The position numbers were made by a program, and so were the translations under genes. A stretch of 64,000 bases of DNA, from contig JBDSQB010000002.1 of assembly GCA_039930045.1 (NCBI GenBank), positions 512,286-576,285 of the forward strand, written 5' to 3'. Positions 34,509 through 43,777 of the stretch are shown here, in pieces. The DNA is from Chthoniobacterales bacterium. GTDB lineage: Bacteria; Verrucomicrobiota; Verrucomicrobiia; Chthoniobacterales; DASVRZ01. The notes beneath the pieces are model-generated. The model was not told the DNA's origin and did no database searches. It was given only the letters and a program-made list of their open reading frames with translations. The stretch's first letter is position 1. The number at the start of each line of letters is the position of its first letter.

Positions 34509-35771
34509 ATGCCGACTTACATTGAAATGCCCAAACTGAGCGACACCATGACCGAGGGCACCGTCCTCAAGTGGTTAAGAAAAGTGGGCGACAAAGTGGA
34601 AGTGGGGGACATTCTGGCCGAGATCGAAACCGACAAGGCCACCATGGAATTGGAAGCCTTTGAAGACGGCACCCTGGGAGAAATCTATGTGCAGGACGGC
34701 GGCAAAGCCGCGGTAGGAGAACAAATCGCCGTGCTCGTTGCTGCTGGAGAAAAAGCACCCGCGAAAGGTGAACCTGCAGCCCCGGAAGCAAAGACTGAAG
34801 CAGCGGCTCCAGAAGTCGCCGTGACTAAAACTGCGGCAGCCACTGGCTCGGAGGAAAGAATCAAAGTCTCGCCTCTCGCCAAAAAAGTCGCCTTGGAAAA
34901 AGGCGTCGATCTTTCCACCATCACCGGCTCCGGCCCCGGAGGCCGCATCGTGGAAAAGGACGTTCTCGCCGCCAGCTCCAGTGCCAGTACTAACAAACTC
35001 GCCCCGGAAGCCAAGCCCGCTGCCGTCGCTCCCAAAGCCGAGCCAAAACCCGTCGCCGTTCCCGTGCTTCCACCCGGCACCACGACTCGCATTCCACTCT
35101 CCGGCATGCGCAAAGTCATCGCCAGTCGACTCGTCACCAGCAAGACCACCATCCCGCATTTCTATCTCGGCATGGAAGTCGATGCCTCGCCAATTCTCAG
35201 TCTCCGCGCCAGCCTCAACTCCGCACTCGAAGCCACCGGCCAGGCCAAGCTCACGATCAACGACTTCGTTCTCAAAGCCGTTGCGGCCGCAGTCCTGCGC
35301 GTGCCCAAAGTCAACGCCTCTTGGGATGGCGACGCCATTGTGGAATATGGCAGCGTCGATATCTCCGTTGCGGTCGCTATTGACGACGGCCTCATCACTC
35401 CCGTGGTGCGCAATGCCCAAGGCAAAACCCTCGCCCAGATCAGCAGCGAAATGAAGGATCTCGCCAGCCGTGCGCGTTCCAAAAAACTGAAACCCGAAGA
35501 ATACCAGGGCGGCACCATCACCGTCTCCAGCCTCGGGCCATTCGGCATCGAAAGCTTCTACGCCATTGTCAACCCGCCGCAATCCGTCATTCTCGCCATC
35601 GGCTCCATCGTGAAAAAACCAGTCGTCGGACCGAAGGGCGACATCGTGGCAGGGGACCGCATGACCATCGGTTTCAGCGCAGACCATCGCGTGATCGACG
35701 GTGCAGTCGGCGCCGCCTTCTTGGTGGAACTCCGCAGGTATCTCGAGCAACCCGCGCTGGCTCTGGTTTGA
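34509..35771 (+). CDS. pdhC: Dihydrolipoamide acetyltransferase E2 of pyruvate dehydrogenase
   Basis: Core of the complex. One N-terminal lipoyl domain (residues 1-78, with the lipoyl lysine in EIETDKATMELEAF), an Ala/Pro/Lys-rich linker, the E1/E3-binding domain (KVSPLAKKVALEKGVDL with GSGPGGRIVEKDV, about 120-158), a second flexible linker and the catalytic acetyltransferase domain (about 195-420) ending with the active-site HRVIDGAVGAAFL. It transfers acetyl groups from lipoate to coenzyme A. The E3 (lipoamide dehydrogenase) gene is not in the window. Confidence 0.95.
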   Translation: MPTYIEMPKLSDTMTEGTVLKWLRKVGDKVEVGDILAEIETDKATMELEAFEDGTLGEIYVQDGGKAAVGEQIAVLVAAGEKAPAKGEPAAPEAKTEAAAPEVAVTKTAAATGSEERIKVSPLAKKVALEKGVDLSTITGSGPGGRIVEKDVLAASSSASTNKLAPEAKPAAVAPKAEPKPVAVPVLPPGTTTRIPLSGMRKVIASRLVTSKTTIPHFYLGMEVDASPILSLRASLNSALEATGQAKLTINDFVLKAVAAAVLRVPKVNASWDGDAIVEYGSVDISVAVAIDDGLITPVVRNAQGKTLAQISSEMKDLASRARSKKLKPEEYQGGTITVSSLGPFGIESFYAIVNPPQSVILAIGSIVKKPVVGPKGDIVAGDRMTIGFSADHRVIDGAVGAAFLVELRRYLEQPALALV

Positions 35772-35860
35772 TCCATGAGGAAGGGCCAGAAAAACAGCGC
35801 CCCTCAGAGAGAGTTCCCGTTGCCCGGCGACGTCTGGAAGATTTGTTCTGACTTCCAGTG

Positions 35861-37864
35861 ATGACTGAGCCCGGACGACTCTCCATTGCCTGGTTGCAGG
35901 ACGCGCCCGCACTCCCTTTCACGAATGCAGACGAGGTGGAGTTTCTAAAAAACTACCACGTCGAATACGCCACAAGTCCGTTCGCAGCCGACATTCTCCT
36001 CAGTCTGACCAGTAGCGGACTTAGATTCAAATGGCTGCGGCGGCTCCTCTTTTGGAAACCTCTACTCATATGGACCAACGAACCGCGTTTCGACGTCACT
36101 TTTCCTCCCAACACATCCACCGCCCACCAGCGGGTAATGAACGTCTATACCGGCGACGTCTTCTGGCACAACCTACATTTCCTCGGCTCCTATCATCAGA
36201 ACAACGCGCTCGATCTCGGCGTCAATCTAAAAACTCCACCCGCCTGCGAGTTGGATGCGAGCAGTCTCGCTGCCCGGAAAAAATTCTGCGTCTGCATTTA
36301 TGCATGGCGGAAGCCAGCCGAGACCGGACTGGTTTCCAATGGGCTCAACATCGATCTCAACGAACGGCGGCAGACTCTCGCCATAATTCTCTATCGCCGT
36401 GGACTGGCCGACATCGTTGGCAATGGCTGGCCCAACGAAGTTAGTACCCTGGAGCAATCAGGTTATGAAAACGGTGGAACCACCTGGTGGAATCGAAAGC
36501 TGGAAATTTTAAGGGACTACCGCTTTAACGTCTGCTTTGAGAACACCATCTGGCCCAATTATTGCACAGAGAAAATCTGGCATTCCATCGCAGCCGGATG
36601 CCTTCCGGTCTATTGGGGCAGGGGCACGCGCATCTACGAAACCTTTCCACCAAACAGCTTCGTCGATGCATCGGAGTTTGAGTCCGATGACGCACTGATC
36701 TCCTTCCTCGAAGGAATGACAGACGAGGAGCATCTCGCTCGGTTTAAGCTCTGCCGCCAGACGCTCCTAACATCCTGCGTCAGGCGTCTGGCCCTGCCGC
36801 AATGGAACACAGAGATCATCCAGAAATTCGCCCACAAAGTCCTGGATCTCGCTGCGGAGAGCCTGGACAGACAGGCGACACCGATCACAACATCGCCCCA
36901 ACCAGTTGTCAGCACACAGCCGCTTGTCTCGGTTGTTCTGCTAACCTACAACCGTCCGCATCTGTTGCGGGTGGCCTTGGAAAGTGTTGTCAGCCAGACC
37001 TATCAAAATCTAGAAATACTAGTTTGCGACAACGCCAGCGAGCAGGCCACCACCGACATCGTGCGCAGCTTCACAGACTCGCGCATCATTCATCACCGCC
37101 ACGAGACTAACATCGGCATGACCGCCAATGTTCAGGACGGCTTCCTGCATTCTCGTGGGAAGTATCTAACCAACCTGCACGACGACGATTTCTGGGCACC
37201 ACGCTTCATAGAGAGAATGGTGGAAACCCTCGAAGCTCATCCCGAAGCAGTTCTGGCTTTCAGCGATCATTCCATCGTGGATGGAAACGGCGTTGTTAAT
37301 GAGAGCGTCACCAGAAAAAACAGCTCCCTGTATGCCCGCACACGGCTGCAGGAAGGTCTCTATCAGCCCTTCAAAAAAATGGCTCTGGTCGATCTTTCCG
37401 TACCCATCGCCATGGCGACAGTATTTAGAAAAGATGGCGTGGCCTGGAATGATTTTGCTGATCTTCCCTCCGTCTATGACTACTGGCTCGCTTATCTAAC
37501 ATCACGGGATGGCGCGGCTTGTTACTATGTGAACGAAAAGCTCACCTACTACCGTCATCATGGAAACTCCGAGAGCACCAAGGAGCGGCTGCGCGTGAAC
37601 GACGCCTACATTGCCATCTACAAGATTATCCTCGATGATCCGCGCGTGGCCGAGCTTCGTCGATACTTCATCCCACGCTACGCCGACCATCATCGCGATG
37701 CGGCTGTCTCACTGCTGCGCTCGGGAGATCGGAAGCGGGCTCGCGACTACTTGAAACAAGGCTTGAAGATTCATCCGTCTTTCAAGATGATGCTAACCTA
37801 TCTCGGGACGTGCTTCCCTAGTATTCTCACGGAGCATCTGCCGAAGCGGCTGAGGTTTAAGTAA
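35861..37864 (+). CDS. Two-domain glycosyltransferase: GT10 (fucosyltransferase-like) fused to GT2
   Basis: A 667-residue protein with two separate transferase domains. The N-terminal half (about 1-330) has the GT10 hallmark NVCFENTIWPNYCTEKIWHS followed by AGCLPVYWG, typical of alpha-1,3-fucosyltransferases that use GDP-fucose. The C-terminal half starts near residue 350 with VSVVLLTYNRPHLLRVALES, a GT2 (GT-A) fold, with the acidic metal site in NLHDDDFWAPRF. A helical tail of about 80 residues (TPR-like: AVSLLRSGDRKRARDYLKQG) closes the protein. Two linked sugar additions to the same glycan are likely. It is followed by an SDR epimerase, an RmlC-like gene and an aminopeptidase-like gene, which forms a small surface-glycan cluster. 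GTG 35858 is an alternative start next to ATG 35861. Confidence 0.85.
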   Translation: MTEPGRLSIAWLQDAPALPFTNADEVEFLKNYHVEYATSPFAADILLSLTSSGLRFKWLRRLLFWKPLLIWTNEPRFDVTFPPNTSTAHQRVMNVYTGDVFWHNLHFLGSYHQNNALDLGVNLKTPPACELDASSLAARKKFCVCIYAWRKPAETGLVSNGLNIDLNERRQTLAIILYRRGLADIVGNGWPNEVSTLEQSGYENGGTTWWNRKLEILRDYRFNVCFENTIWPNYCTEKIWHSIAAGCLPVYWGRGTRIYETFPPNSFVDASEFESDDALISFLEGMTDEEHLARFKLCRQTLLTSCVRRLALPQWNTEIIQKFAHKVLDLAAESLDRQATPITTSPQPVVSTQPLVSVVLLTYNRPHLLRVALESVVSQTYQNLEILVCDNASEQATTDIVRSFTDSRIIHHRHETNIGMTANVQDGFLHSRGKYLTNLHDDDFWAPRFIERMVETLEAHPEAVLAFSDHSIVDGNGVVNESVTRKNSSLYARTRLQEGLYQPFKKMALVDLSVPIAMATVFRKDGVAWNDFADLPSVYDYWLAYLTSRDGAACYYVNEKLTYYRHHGNSESTKERLRVNDAYIAIYKIILDDPRVAELRRYFIPRYADHHRDAAVSLLRSGDRKRARDYLKQGLKIHPSFKMMLTYLGTCFPSILTEHLPKRLRFK

Positions 37865-37876
37865 ACTTCTCATTTT

Positions 37877-38908
37877 ATGAACATACTAGTCACAGGAACA
37901 GACGGATATCTCGGCTCGGTGCTGGCACCACGATTGTTGGCAGCAGGACATCAACTAACGTGTGTGGACACTGGCTTCTACTCCGATGGCCTACTCTATG
38001 GCAGCGAACCTAACATTCGCACTCTCAAGAAAGACATTCGTGAAATCAGCGCGCAAGACTTGGTTGGTCACGATGCGATTGTTCATATGGCCGAGCTATC
38101 CAATGATCCGACTGGCGAACTGGCCCCGGATATTACCTACAAGATCAACCACCAAGCTTCCCTTAGGCTAGCCACTCTGGCGAAGGCAGCGGGTGTGAGC
38201 CGCTTTGTCTATATGTCGTCGTGCAGTGTTTACGGAGTCGGCACGGGCGACTATGTGACCGAGAAGTCTCCGGTGAATCCGCAGACTGCTTATGCCATCT
38301 GCAAAACCTTTGTGGAGCGCGATGTAAGTCCGCTGGCCGACGCCGCTTTCTCTCCAGTCTTCCTGCGCAACGCCACAGCTTATGGAGCTTCGCAAAGAAT
38401 GCGATTCGACATTGTCCTCAACAATCTTTCCGGTCTGGCGCACACGACCAAGACTATCGCGATGATGAGCGACGGCACACCGTGGCGACCGCTGGTTCAT
38501 GCGCAAGATATTGCCGGTGCCATCGAGACGGTGCTAACTGCGGATGCGGAGAAGATTCATAATGAAGTCTTCAACGTCGGTGACACACAGCATAACTATC
38601 AGGTTCGCGATATTGCGGAATTCGTCGCCGCTGAGTATCCCGACTGCAAACTAACCTTCGGCTCGCAGCCCAGCGACAACCGCAGTTATCGTGTTTCCTT
38701 CGACAAAATTCATGAGAGGTTTCCCAACTACATTTGCCAATGGGATGCCGCAAAAGGGGTGCGTCAACTGAGGGAGTTATTCAACGCCATTCCGCTGACA
38801 ACCGAGTTGTTTCTGGCGCATCCATTTACGCGGCTGAAAGCTTTGGAAAAACTGATCAAGGAAGGCCGTATCGACGGCGACTTCTTTTGGAAGACTCCTG
38901 CGGCATGA
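37877..38908 (+). CDS. NAD-dependent sugar epimerase/dehydratase (extended SDR)
   Basis: A 343-residue nucleotide-sugar enzyme. The Rossmann motif is TGTDGYLGSVLAPRLLAAGH, the catalytic residues are in SSCSVYG and YAICKTFVER (Y-x3-K), and PLVHAQDIAGAIETVL is a typical substrate-side segment. The family covers epimerases, dehydratases and reductases acting on NDP-sugars, and the exact reaction cannot be read. It lies 12 bases after the GT10-GT2 gene and overlaps the RmlC-like gene by four bases (ATGA). It probably makes an activated sugar for this cluster. Confidence 0.85.
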   Translation: MNILVTGTDGYLGSVLAPRLLAAGHQLTCVDTGFYSDGLLYGSEPNIRTLKKDIREISAQDLVGHDAIVHMAELSNDPTGELAPDITYKINHQASLRLATLAKAAGVSRFVYMSSCSVYGVGTGDYVTEKSPVNPQTAYAICKTFVERDVSPLADAAFSPVFLRNATAYGASQRMRFDIVLNNLSGLAHTTKTIAMMSDGTPWRPLVHAQDIAGAIETVLTADAEKIHNEVFNVGDTQHNYQVRDIAEFVAAEYPDCKLTFGSQPSDNRSYRVSFDKIHERFPNYICQWDAAKGVRQLRELFNAIPLTTELFLAHPFTRLKALEKLIKEGRIDGDFFWKTPAA

Positions 38909-39453
38909 AATTCACGCCACTGCCTTTGCCTGGCGCATGGCTGATCGAGGCCGAGCCGATCTGCGATGAACGTGGATTTTTTTCCAGAATCATTTGTCGG
39001 GAAGAGTTTCTGGCACGTGAGTTAGATCCTAATCTGCAACAAGCCAGCATGTCGCAGAACAAACTTCGCGGGACTTTGCGTGGAATGCATCTGCAAGTCG
39101 CACCGCATGGCGAGACCAAGTTAGTTCGAGTCACGGCGGGGTCGATTCATGATGTGATTATCGACTTGCGTCTCGAGTCTGAGACTTATCTGCAGCATTT
39201 CTCTGTTGTGCTAACATCGGCCAATCCAGCCGTGCTTTACATTCCTGAAGGGTTTGCTCATGGGTTTCAAACCTTGGAAGATGGCGTCGAGGTTTACTAT
39301 CATATGAACCGCGCCTTCCATGCTCCTGCGGCTCGTGGTTTTCTTTGGAGCGATCCGCATTTCGGAATCACCTGGCCAATTGCTGATCCGATTCTTAGTC
39401 CGAAGGATGCCGTCGCTCCCTTGTTTGATCCTCTACTGCTAGCTGCGATATGA
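38905..39453 (+). CDS. dTDP-4-dehydrorhamnose 3,5-epimerase-like (RmlC family)
   Basis: A 182-residue cupin of the RmlC family. ATG 38905 overlaps the end of the SDR gene. Seen are the catalytic His in LRGMHLQVAPHGETKLVRV (canonical form LRGLHYQ), DVIIDLR, and PEGFAHGFQTLEDGVEVYYH with the second catalytic Tyr. It epimerises 3 and/or 5 positions of a 4-keto-6-deoxy NDP-sugar. Other rml genes are absent, so the product may be another deoxysugar rather than rhamnose. It overlaps the following aminopeptidase-like gene by four bases. Confidence 0.88.
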   Translation: MKFTPLPLPGAWLIEAEPICDERGFFSRIICREEFLARELDPNLQQASMSQNKLRGTLRGMHLQVAPHGETKLVRVTAGSIHDVIIDLRLESETYLQHFSVVLTSANPAVLYIPEGFAHGFQTLEDGVEVYYHMNRAFHAPAARGFLWSDPHFGITWPIADPILSPKDAVAPLFDPLLLAAI

Positions 39454-40700
39454 CTGGCTTGGAAATGCACCAACTGGCCTCGCGGCTCTATCCTATTTGC
39501 AGAAGCATCACTGGTGCCGGTGTGCGCAAGACGTTGGGGATTTTGCAGGAACATCTAGCCATTGAAATCAAAACCGTGCCTTCGGGGACCCAAGTTTTTG
39601 ACTGGATCGTGCCAGATGAATGGAATGTAAGTGAAGCCTGGCTGGCAGATCGACAGGGACAGCGTGTTGTTGATTTCGCCAACCACAATCTCCATCTGCT
39701 GCAATACAGCCAACCTTTCAGCGGCTTGGTTAGCAGAACGGAGTTAGAGTCGCATCTGCACACGCTTCCGGATCTGCCGACTCTGATTCCTTACAAGACT
39801 AGCTATTATCGAAAAGCCTGGGGCTTTTGTCTTTCAGAAGAACTGAAGGCTACATTGTTAGACCCAGAATATGAGGTCCATATTGCGACTAACATTGCTC
39901 CCGGAGTGTTGAACTATGGCGAGTTTTTTATTCCGGGTCGCACGACTGAGGAGATTCTCATCTCGACGCACATCTGCCATCCGTCACTGGCGAATGACAA
40001 CCTCTCTGGCATCCTCGTGGCGCTGAATGCGGCGCTTCATTTTGCCAGCACTTCTAACCATTACTCGATTCGGTTCGTCTTTGTTCCTGGGACCATTGGC
40101 GCGATCTCCTGGTTGGCGACTAACCAACTAACTTCGATCAAACACGGTCTCGTCGTCACCGGTGTCGGCGCGGGACAGGAGTTTCATTACAAGCTAACTC
40201 GCTCGGAAAAGGCTGAGATCGATCGCGTTGCCGAGCTGACTTTGCGGGAAAGCGGACATCCCTTTCACATCCTGCCGTTCTCTCCCTACGGCTACGACGA
40301 ACGCCAATATAACTCCCCTGGAATCGCCCTGCCGGTCGGTTGCCTGATGCGCACACCGCACGGCACTTACCCGGAGTATCATACTTCCGCAGACAACCTC
40401 GACTTTCTTCAACCAGAAGCTTTGGCGGAGTCCTCGGATCTGTTAATCCGGATTCTCACGAACCTCTCCGACAACCGCATCTATCGAAATCTGTCTCCCT
40501 TTTGCGAGCCGCAACTAGGCAAACGCGGGTTCTATGCCGCGGATCCCGCGGAAAACATGGCCTTTCTCTGGGTGCTCAATCAGTCCGACTGCTCCCACTC
40601 GTTGCTCGACATCGCCTATCGATCGGGGCACCCGTTTGCCCAGATCAAAAGCGCTGCTGACCGGCTGGTTGGAGCCGGACTCCTCGATTGCGTTGGTTAA
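39450..40700 (+). CDS. DUF4910 aminopeptidase-like protein
   Basis: A 416-residue protein with the layout of DUF4910/DUF2172 proteins: an M28-like zinc-peptidase fold interrupted and followed by a winged-helix domain. Metal-binding positions are visible in ISTHICHPSLANDNLSGILV (His and Asp) and in GTYPEYHTSADNLDFL near residue 310. The C-terminal about 80 residues (LLDIAYRSGHPFAQIKSAAD) look like the winged helix. Such genes occur within surface polysaccharide clusters, often beside nucleotide-sugar enzymes; their chemistry is not settled. It ends the cluster. The following 228 bases (40701-40928) hold only weak hairpins. Confidence 0.82.
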   Translation: MTGLEMHQLASRLYPICRSITGAGVRKTLGILQEHLAIEIKTVPSGTQVFDWIVPDEWNVSEAWLADRQGQRVVDFANHNLHLLQYSQPFSGLVSRTELESHLHTLPDLPTLIPYKTSYYRKAWGFCLSEELKATLLDPEYEVHIATNIAPGVLNYGEFFIPGRTTEEILISTHICHPSLANDNLSGILVALNAALHFASTSNHYSIRFVFVPGTIGAISWLATNQLTSIKHGLVVTGVGAGQEFHYKLTRSEKAEIDRVAELTLRESGHPFHILPFSPYGYDERQYNSPGIALPVGCLMRTPHGTYPEYHTSADNLDFLQPEALAESSDLLIRILTNLSDNRIYRNLSPFCEPQLGKRGFYAADPAENMAFLWVLNQSDCSHSLLDIAYRSGHPFAQIKSAADRLVGAGLLDCVG

Positions 40701-40928
40701 AAACCGCTGTGCCGCTCTTGTGAATAAGGCTCCAACAAGAGGCGAGTTGCATCGGGTTCTACCCTGAGCGGGTAGTCAGGCGCTTTTGCTGAATGCTTTT
40801 CGGGGAGTTTTTCACAACCGGATGGTTCGTGGAATGGCCGGTTCTGCCCGTTGTGGAACGCTTTTGGGCCGAGTTATTGGTTTCCTTAAGATTAATAAGA
40901 TAGGTTCTGAAAAGATTATCTCTTCTTA

Positions 40929-41708
40929 TTAAGCGTGTGAACAAGTGCCCATATCGACGATCTTTTGCAGGTCAGCGGGGAGGGGACTTCTCCATTCGAG
41001 GCCAAGTTCGGGCAGACTCAGAAAGGCGGAGTGCAAGGCGTGGCGCGGGTGCAGAAGGCGTGCGGCCAGGGTTTCAGTCCAGCCCGTTTCGATGAAATCC
41101 AGATAACAGCCTTCGTCGGCACCGTAGATTTTGTCCCCGAGCAAGGGGAAGCCCAGATGCGCGGCGTGGACGCGAATCTGATGGGTGCGACCGGTGAGGG
41201 GAATGGCGCGGACGAGCGAGAGAGGAATGGAACCCGGCCCTAAAAAACGCTCCAGAACCTCGAAGTCAGTCAGGGCGGCAGCACCCGTCGAGTGGACCAT
41301 TTGCTTGAGATAGATGCGCGACGTTTCCACCGAGCCTTTTCGCAGAACAGGCGCATCGACCGTGATTTGAGTCCAAGTCGGATGGCCGAGGACGATCGCG
41401 AGGTATTCCTTTTTCACTGATCCGGCTTGCATCGCCATGGCCAGAGACCGGGCGGCAGCGCGGTGCTTGGCAATAAGAACGAGCCCGCTCGTTTCGCGAT
41501 CCAGACGGTTAATAATGGAAACCTGACCCCCATTTGCCAGTTCGAAGGCCAGCAACTCTCGCAACCCATGCCAGAGCGTGAATGTCCCGTTCGGCACAGT
41601 CGGATGCACCACTAAATGCGGCGGTTTATCGACCACGATCCAGTCGTCGGATTCTTCAATGACATGGAACTCCCGGTTGGTGAAAATGGGTTCGCCCGGT
41701 TGACGCAT
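40929..41708 (-). CDS. RluD/RluA-family pseudouridine synthase
   Basis: A 259-residue RNA pseudouridine synthase. The catalytic Asp is in SIINRLDRETSGLVLIAKH, followed by KEYLAIVLGH and the conserved PLTGRTHQIRVHAAHLGFPL with GDKIYG. It lacks a detectable S4 domain at the N-terminus, so it resembles the shorter RluA/RluC/TruC-like members. The RNA target cannot be assigned. The gene is divergent from the ABC ATPase gene (9 bases apart), so the two promoters must overlap the genes. Confidence 0.9.
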   Translation of the reverse strand: MRQPGEPIFTNREFHVIEESDDWIVVDKPPHLVVHPTVPNGTFTLWHGLRELLAFELANGGQVSIINRLDRETSGLVLIAKHRAAARSLAMAMQAGSVKKEYLAIVLGHPTWTQITVDAPVLRKGSVETSRIYLKQMVHSTGAAALTDFEVLERFLGPGSIPLSLVRAIPLTGRTHQIRVHAAHLGFPLLGDKIYGADEGCYLDFIETGWTETLAARLLHPRHALHSAFLSLPELGLEWRSPLPADLQKIVDMGTCSHA

Positions 41709-41717
41709 GGTGCGCCC

Positions 41718-42413
41718 ATGTTATCGGAACAACGCATGATACGCCTCCACGAAGTCACGAAAATCTACGGTTTGGAAAACGCCGACGCCGCAGACCGCGT
41801 TCATGCACTCGACCACATTACCGCGCAGATCGAGACTGGGGAATTCATTGCCATCACCGGGGAAAGCGGCTGTGGGAAGAGCACCCTGATGCATCTCCTC
41901 GGCGGACTCGACCAACCGACATCTGGCGAAATCCACGTCGGCGTCACCGCTTTGCACACGGCGACGGAGAGCGATCTTACCCGCTATCGCCGCGACACGC
42001 TGGGGATCGTTTTTCAATTCTTCAACCTCCTGCCGACCATGCGCGTGATCGAAAACGTCATGCTCCCGCTCCTTCTCCAAGGGCAAAAACCGGCCACCGC
42101 GCGCGAGCAGGCGTCGGCATCTCTGGAGATCGTCGGCATGGCCGACCGGCGGCAGCATTTTCCGCATCAACTCAGCGGCGGAGAGATGCAGCGGACGGCC
42201 ATCGCGCGCGCCCTCGTTCACCGGCCCCAGCTCCTCCTTGCCGACGAGCCGACCGGCAATCTCGACTCGCGCAACGCCGCCATCGTCCTCGAAGTGCTGG
42301 AGAAAATTGCTTCTCAGCGCATCGCCACCATGATAATCGTCACCCACAGTGAGGAGGTCGCCCGCGCCGCCTCGCGAAGGATCCAGTTGCGGGACGGAAA
42401 AATCATCCCATGA
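41718..42413 (+). CDS. ABC transporter ATP-binding protein (LolD/MacB-like), without adjacent permease
   Basis: About 231 residues. Walker A is GESGCGKSTL, the signature is LSGGEMQRTAIARAL, and Walker B is LLLADEPTGNLDS, with the downstream switch His in IIVTHSEEVARAA. The sequence type, including FNLLPTMRVIENVMLPLLLQ, belongs to the MacB/LolD/FtsE-like group, which works on lipoproteins or cell-envelope substrates. Alternatives for the start are ATG 41718 and ATG 41736. The next gene overlaps by four bases and encodes a cyclic-nucleotide-binding protein rather than a permease. The permease must be encoded elsewhere. Confidence 0.9.
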   Translation: MLSEQRMIRLHEVTKIYGLENADAADRVHALDHITAQIETGEFIAITGESGCGKSTLMHLLGGLDQPTSGEIHVGVTALHTATESDLTRYRRDTLGIVFQFFNLLPTMRVIENVMLPLLLQGQKPATAREQASASLEIVGMADRRQHFPHQLSGGEMQRTAIARALVHRPQLLLADEPTGNLDSRNAAIVLEVLEKIASQRIATMIIVTHSEEVARAASRRIQLRDGKIIP

Positions 42414-42871
42414 GCGACATTTCAGACACGGTGGCGAAAATTCGCGACCTCACTCTTTTTCAAGAATTCAGCGAATCCGAACTCGAAGGGCTCGCCAGCC
42501 TCATCGATTGCGCCTGTTACAGCGACGGTGAGCTCATCGTGAAGCAGGACGAACTGGGCGACTCCATGTATGTCATCGTCTCCGGCACGGTCAAAGTCGT
42601 TCATCGCGGCGAAACGAAACAAATCGAGCTCGCCACCCTCAGCGCCGGCAATTTCTTTGGAGAACTCGCCCTCGTCGATGAAGGCCCACGCTCGGCCGAC
42701 GTTTTGGCCGTGGGCGACACCCGGATGCTCGCCATCTCGCAGGCCACCATTCGCGCCCTGGCCGGCGTCTATCCCAGCGCTGCTTTCAAGCTCCTCGTCG
42801 CCGTCGGACGCGTCCTCGTCACCCGCCTGCGCATGGGCAATAAAAAATACATCGACTCCCTCCTCGCCTGA
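42410..42871 (+). CDS. Cyclic-nucleotide-binding domain protein without HTH
   Basis: A 153-residue protein made almost wholly of a CAP-like cNMP-binding domain: [36 protein letters not shown], and the phosphate-binding cassette [20 protein letters not shown]. There is a short C-terminal helix but no DNA-binding HTH, so it cannot act as a Crp-type regulator. It overlaps the ABC ATPase gene by four bases (ATGA at 42410-42413), which suggests a nucleotide- or ligand-dependent accessory role for that transporter. Confidence 0.85.
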   Translation: MSDISDTVAKIRDLTLFQEFSESELEGLASLIDCACYSDGELIVKQDELGDSMYVIVSGTVKVVHRGETKQIELATLSAGNFFGELALVDEGPRSADVLAVGDTRMLAISQATIRALAGVYPSAAFKLLVAVGRVLVTRLRMGNKKYIDSLLA

Positions 42872-42885
42872 CGCGGGACAGTTTC

Positions 42886-43776
42886 ATGGCCTATCACTTG
42901 ATCGACGGCAAAGCCATCGCCGCCACCATTCGTGAGCAATCCCGCGCCCGAGTCGCCGGGTTAAAAGCTGCCGGCATCACCCCCGGACTCGCCGTCGTTT
43001 TGGTCGGCGACGACCCAGCTTCCCGTGCCTATGTCCGCTCGAAAGACAAGATGTGCCAGGAGCTCGGGCTCCATTCCGTTCGCCACGAATTGCCCGCTGA
43101 TACCACTCAAAGTCAGCTCATCGCCCTTGTTGAAACCCTCAACGCCGACCCTGCTATCCACGGCATTCTCGTCCAATCGCCCCCGCCGCCGCAGATCGAC
43201 GAAGCCGCCGTCATCCGCACCATCGACCCGCGCAAAGACGTCGATGGCTTCCACCCGCAGAACGTCGCCAAACTCGCCCTCGGCGACCCCAGCGGATTCG
43301 TCCCGTGCACCCCGCTCGGCTGCCAGCGGCTCCTGATTGAGTCCAAAATCGAAACCACCGGAGCCCACATCGTCATCCTCGGCCGCAGCATGATCGTCGG
43401 CAAACCCCTCGCGCTTCTCCTCATGCAAAAGGGCCGGGGAGGGGACGCCACCGTCACCGTCGCCCATTCGCGAACGAAAAATCTCGCTGCCATCACCCAG
43501 TCGGCGGACATCCTGATCGCCGCCATCGGACGCCCCGAATTCGTCCGAGCCGAGCACGTCCGCGAGGGAGCCGTCGTCATCGATGTCGGCATCAACCGCG
43601 TGGACGACCCCACCTCCGCCAAGGGCTACAAGCTCGTCGGCGACGTTGCCTTCGACGAAGTCGCGCCGAAATGTGCCGCCATCACGCCCGTCCCCGGCGG
43701 CGTCGGCCCCATGACCATCGCCCTCCTTATCGCCAACACCATCCAGGCCGCCGAGCAGATCCACGGCCTCCGTTAA
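42886..43776 (+). CDS. folD: Methylenetetrahydrofolate dehydrogenase/cyclohydrolase FolD
   Basis: Bifunctional cytosolic enzyme of one-carbon metabolism, converting 5,10-methylene-THF to 10-formyl-THF with NADP. The 296 residues contain the catalytic Lys region [44 protein letters not shown], the NADP site [20 protein letters not shown], and the C-terminal [18 protein letters not shown]. It starts 15 bases after the cNMP-binding gene. It could process methylene-THF produced by the glycine cleavage system encoded at 10.7-12.2 kb. Confidence 0.96.
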   Translation: MAYHLIDGKAIAATIREQSRARVAGLKAAGITPGLAVVLVGDDPASRAYVRSKDKMCQELGLHSVRHELPADTTQSQLIALVETLNADPAIHGILVQSPPPPQIDEAAVIRTIDPRKDVDGFHPQNVAKLALGDPSGFVPCTPLGCQRLLIESKIETTGAHIVILGRSMIVGKPLALLLMQKGRGGDATVTVAHSRTKNLAAITQSADILIAAIGRPEFVRAEHVREGAVVIDVGINRVDDPTSAKGYKLVGDVAFDEVAPKCAAITPVPGGVGPMTIALLIANTIQAAEQIHGLR

Positions 43777-43777
43777 G

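Noticed and set aside
34575-35912. 445-codon minus-strand open frame opposite the pdh E2 gene
   Set aside because: Antisense shadow; no recognised motif.
40892-40932. Inverted repeat TTAATAAGA...TCTTATTAA after the DUF4910 gene as a strong terminator
   Set aside because: Stem is AT-only with a 23-base loop and overlaps the stop of the pseudouridine synthase gene; too weak to claim.
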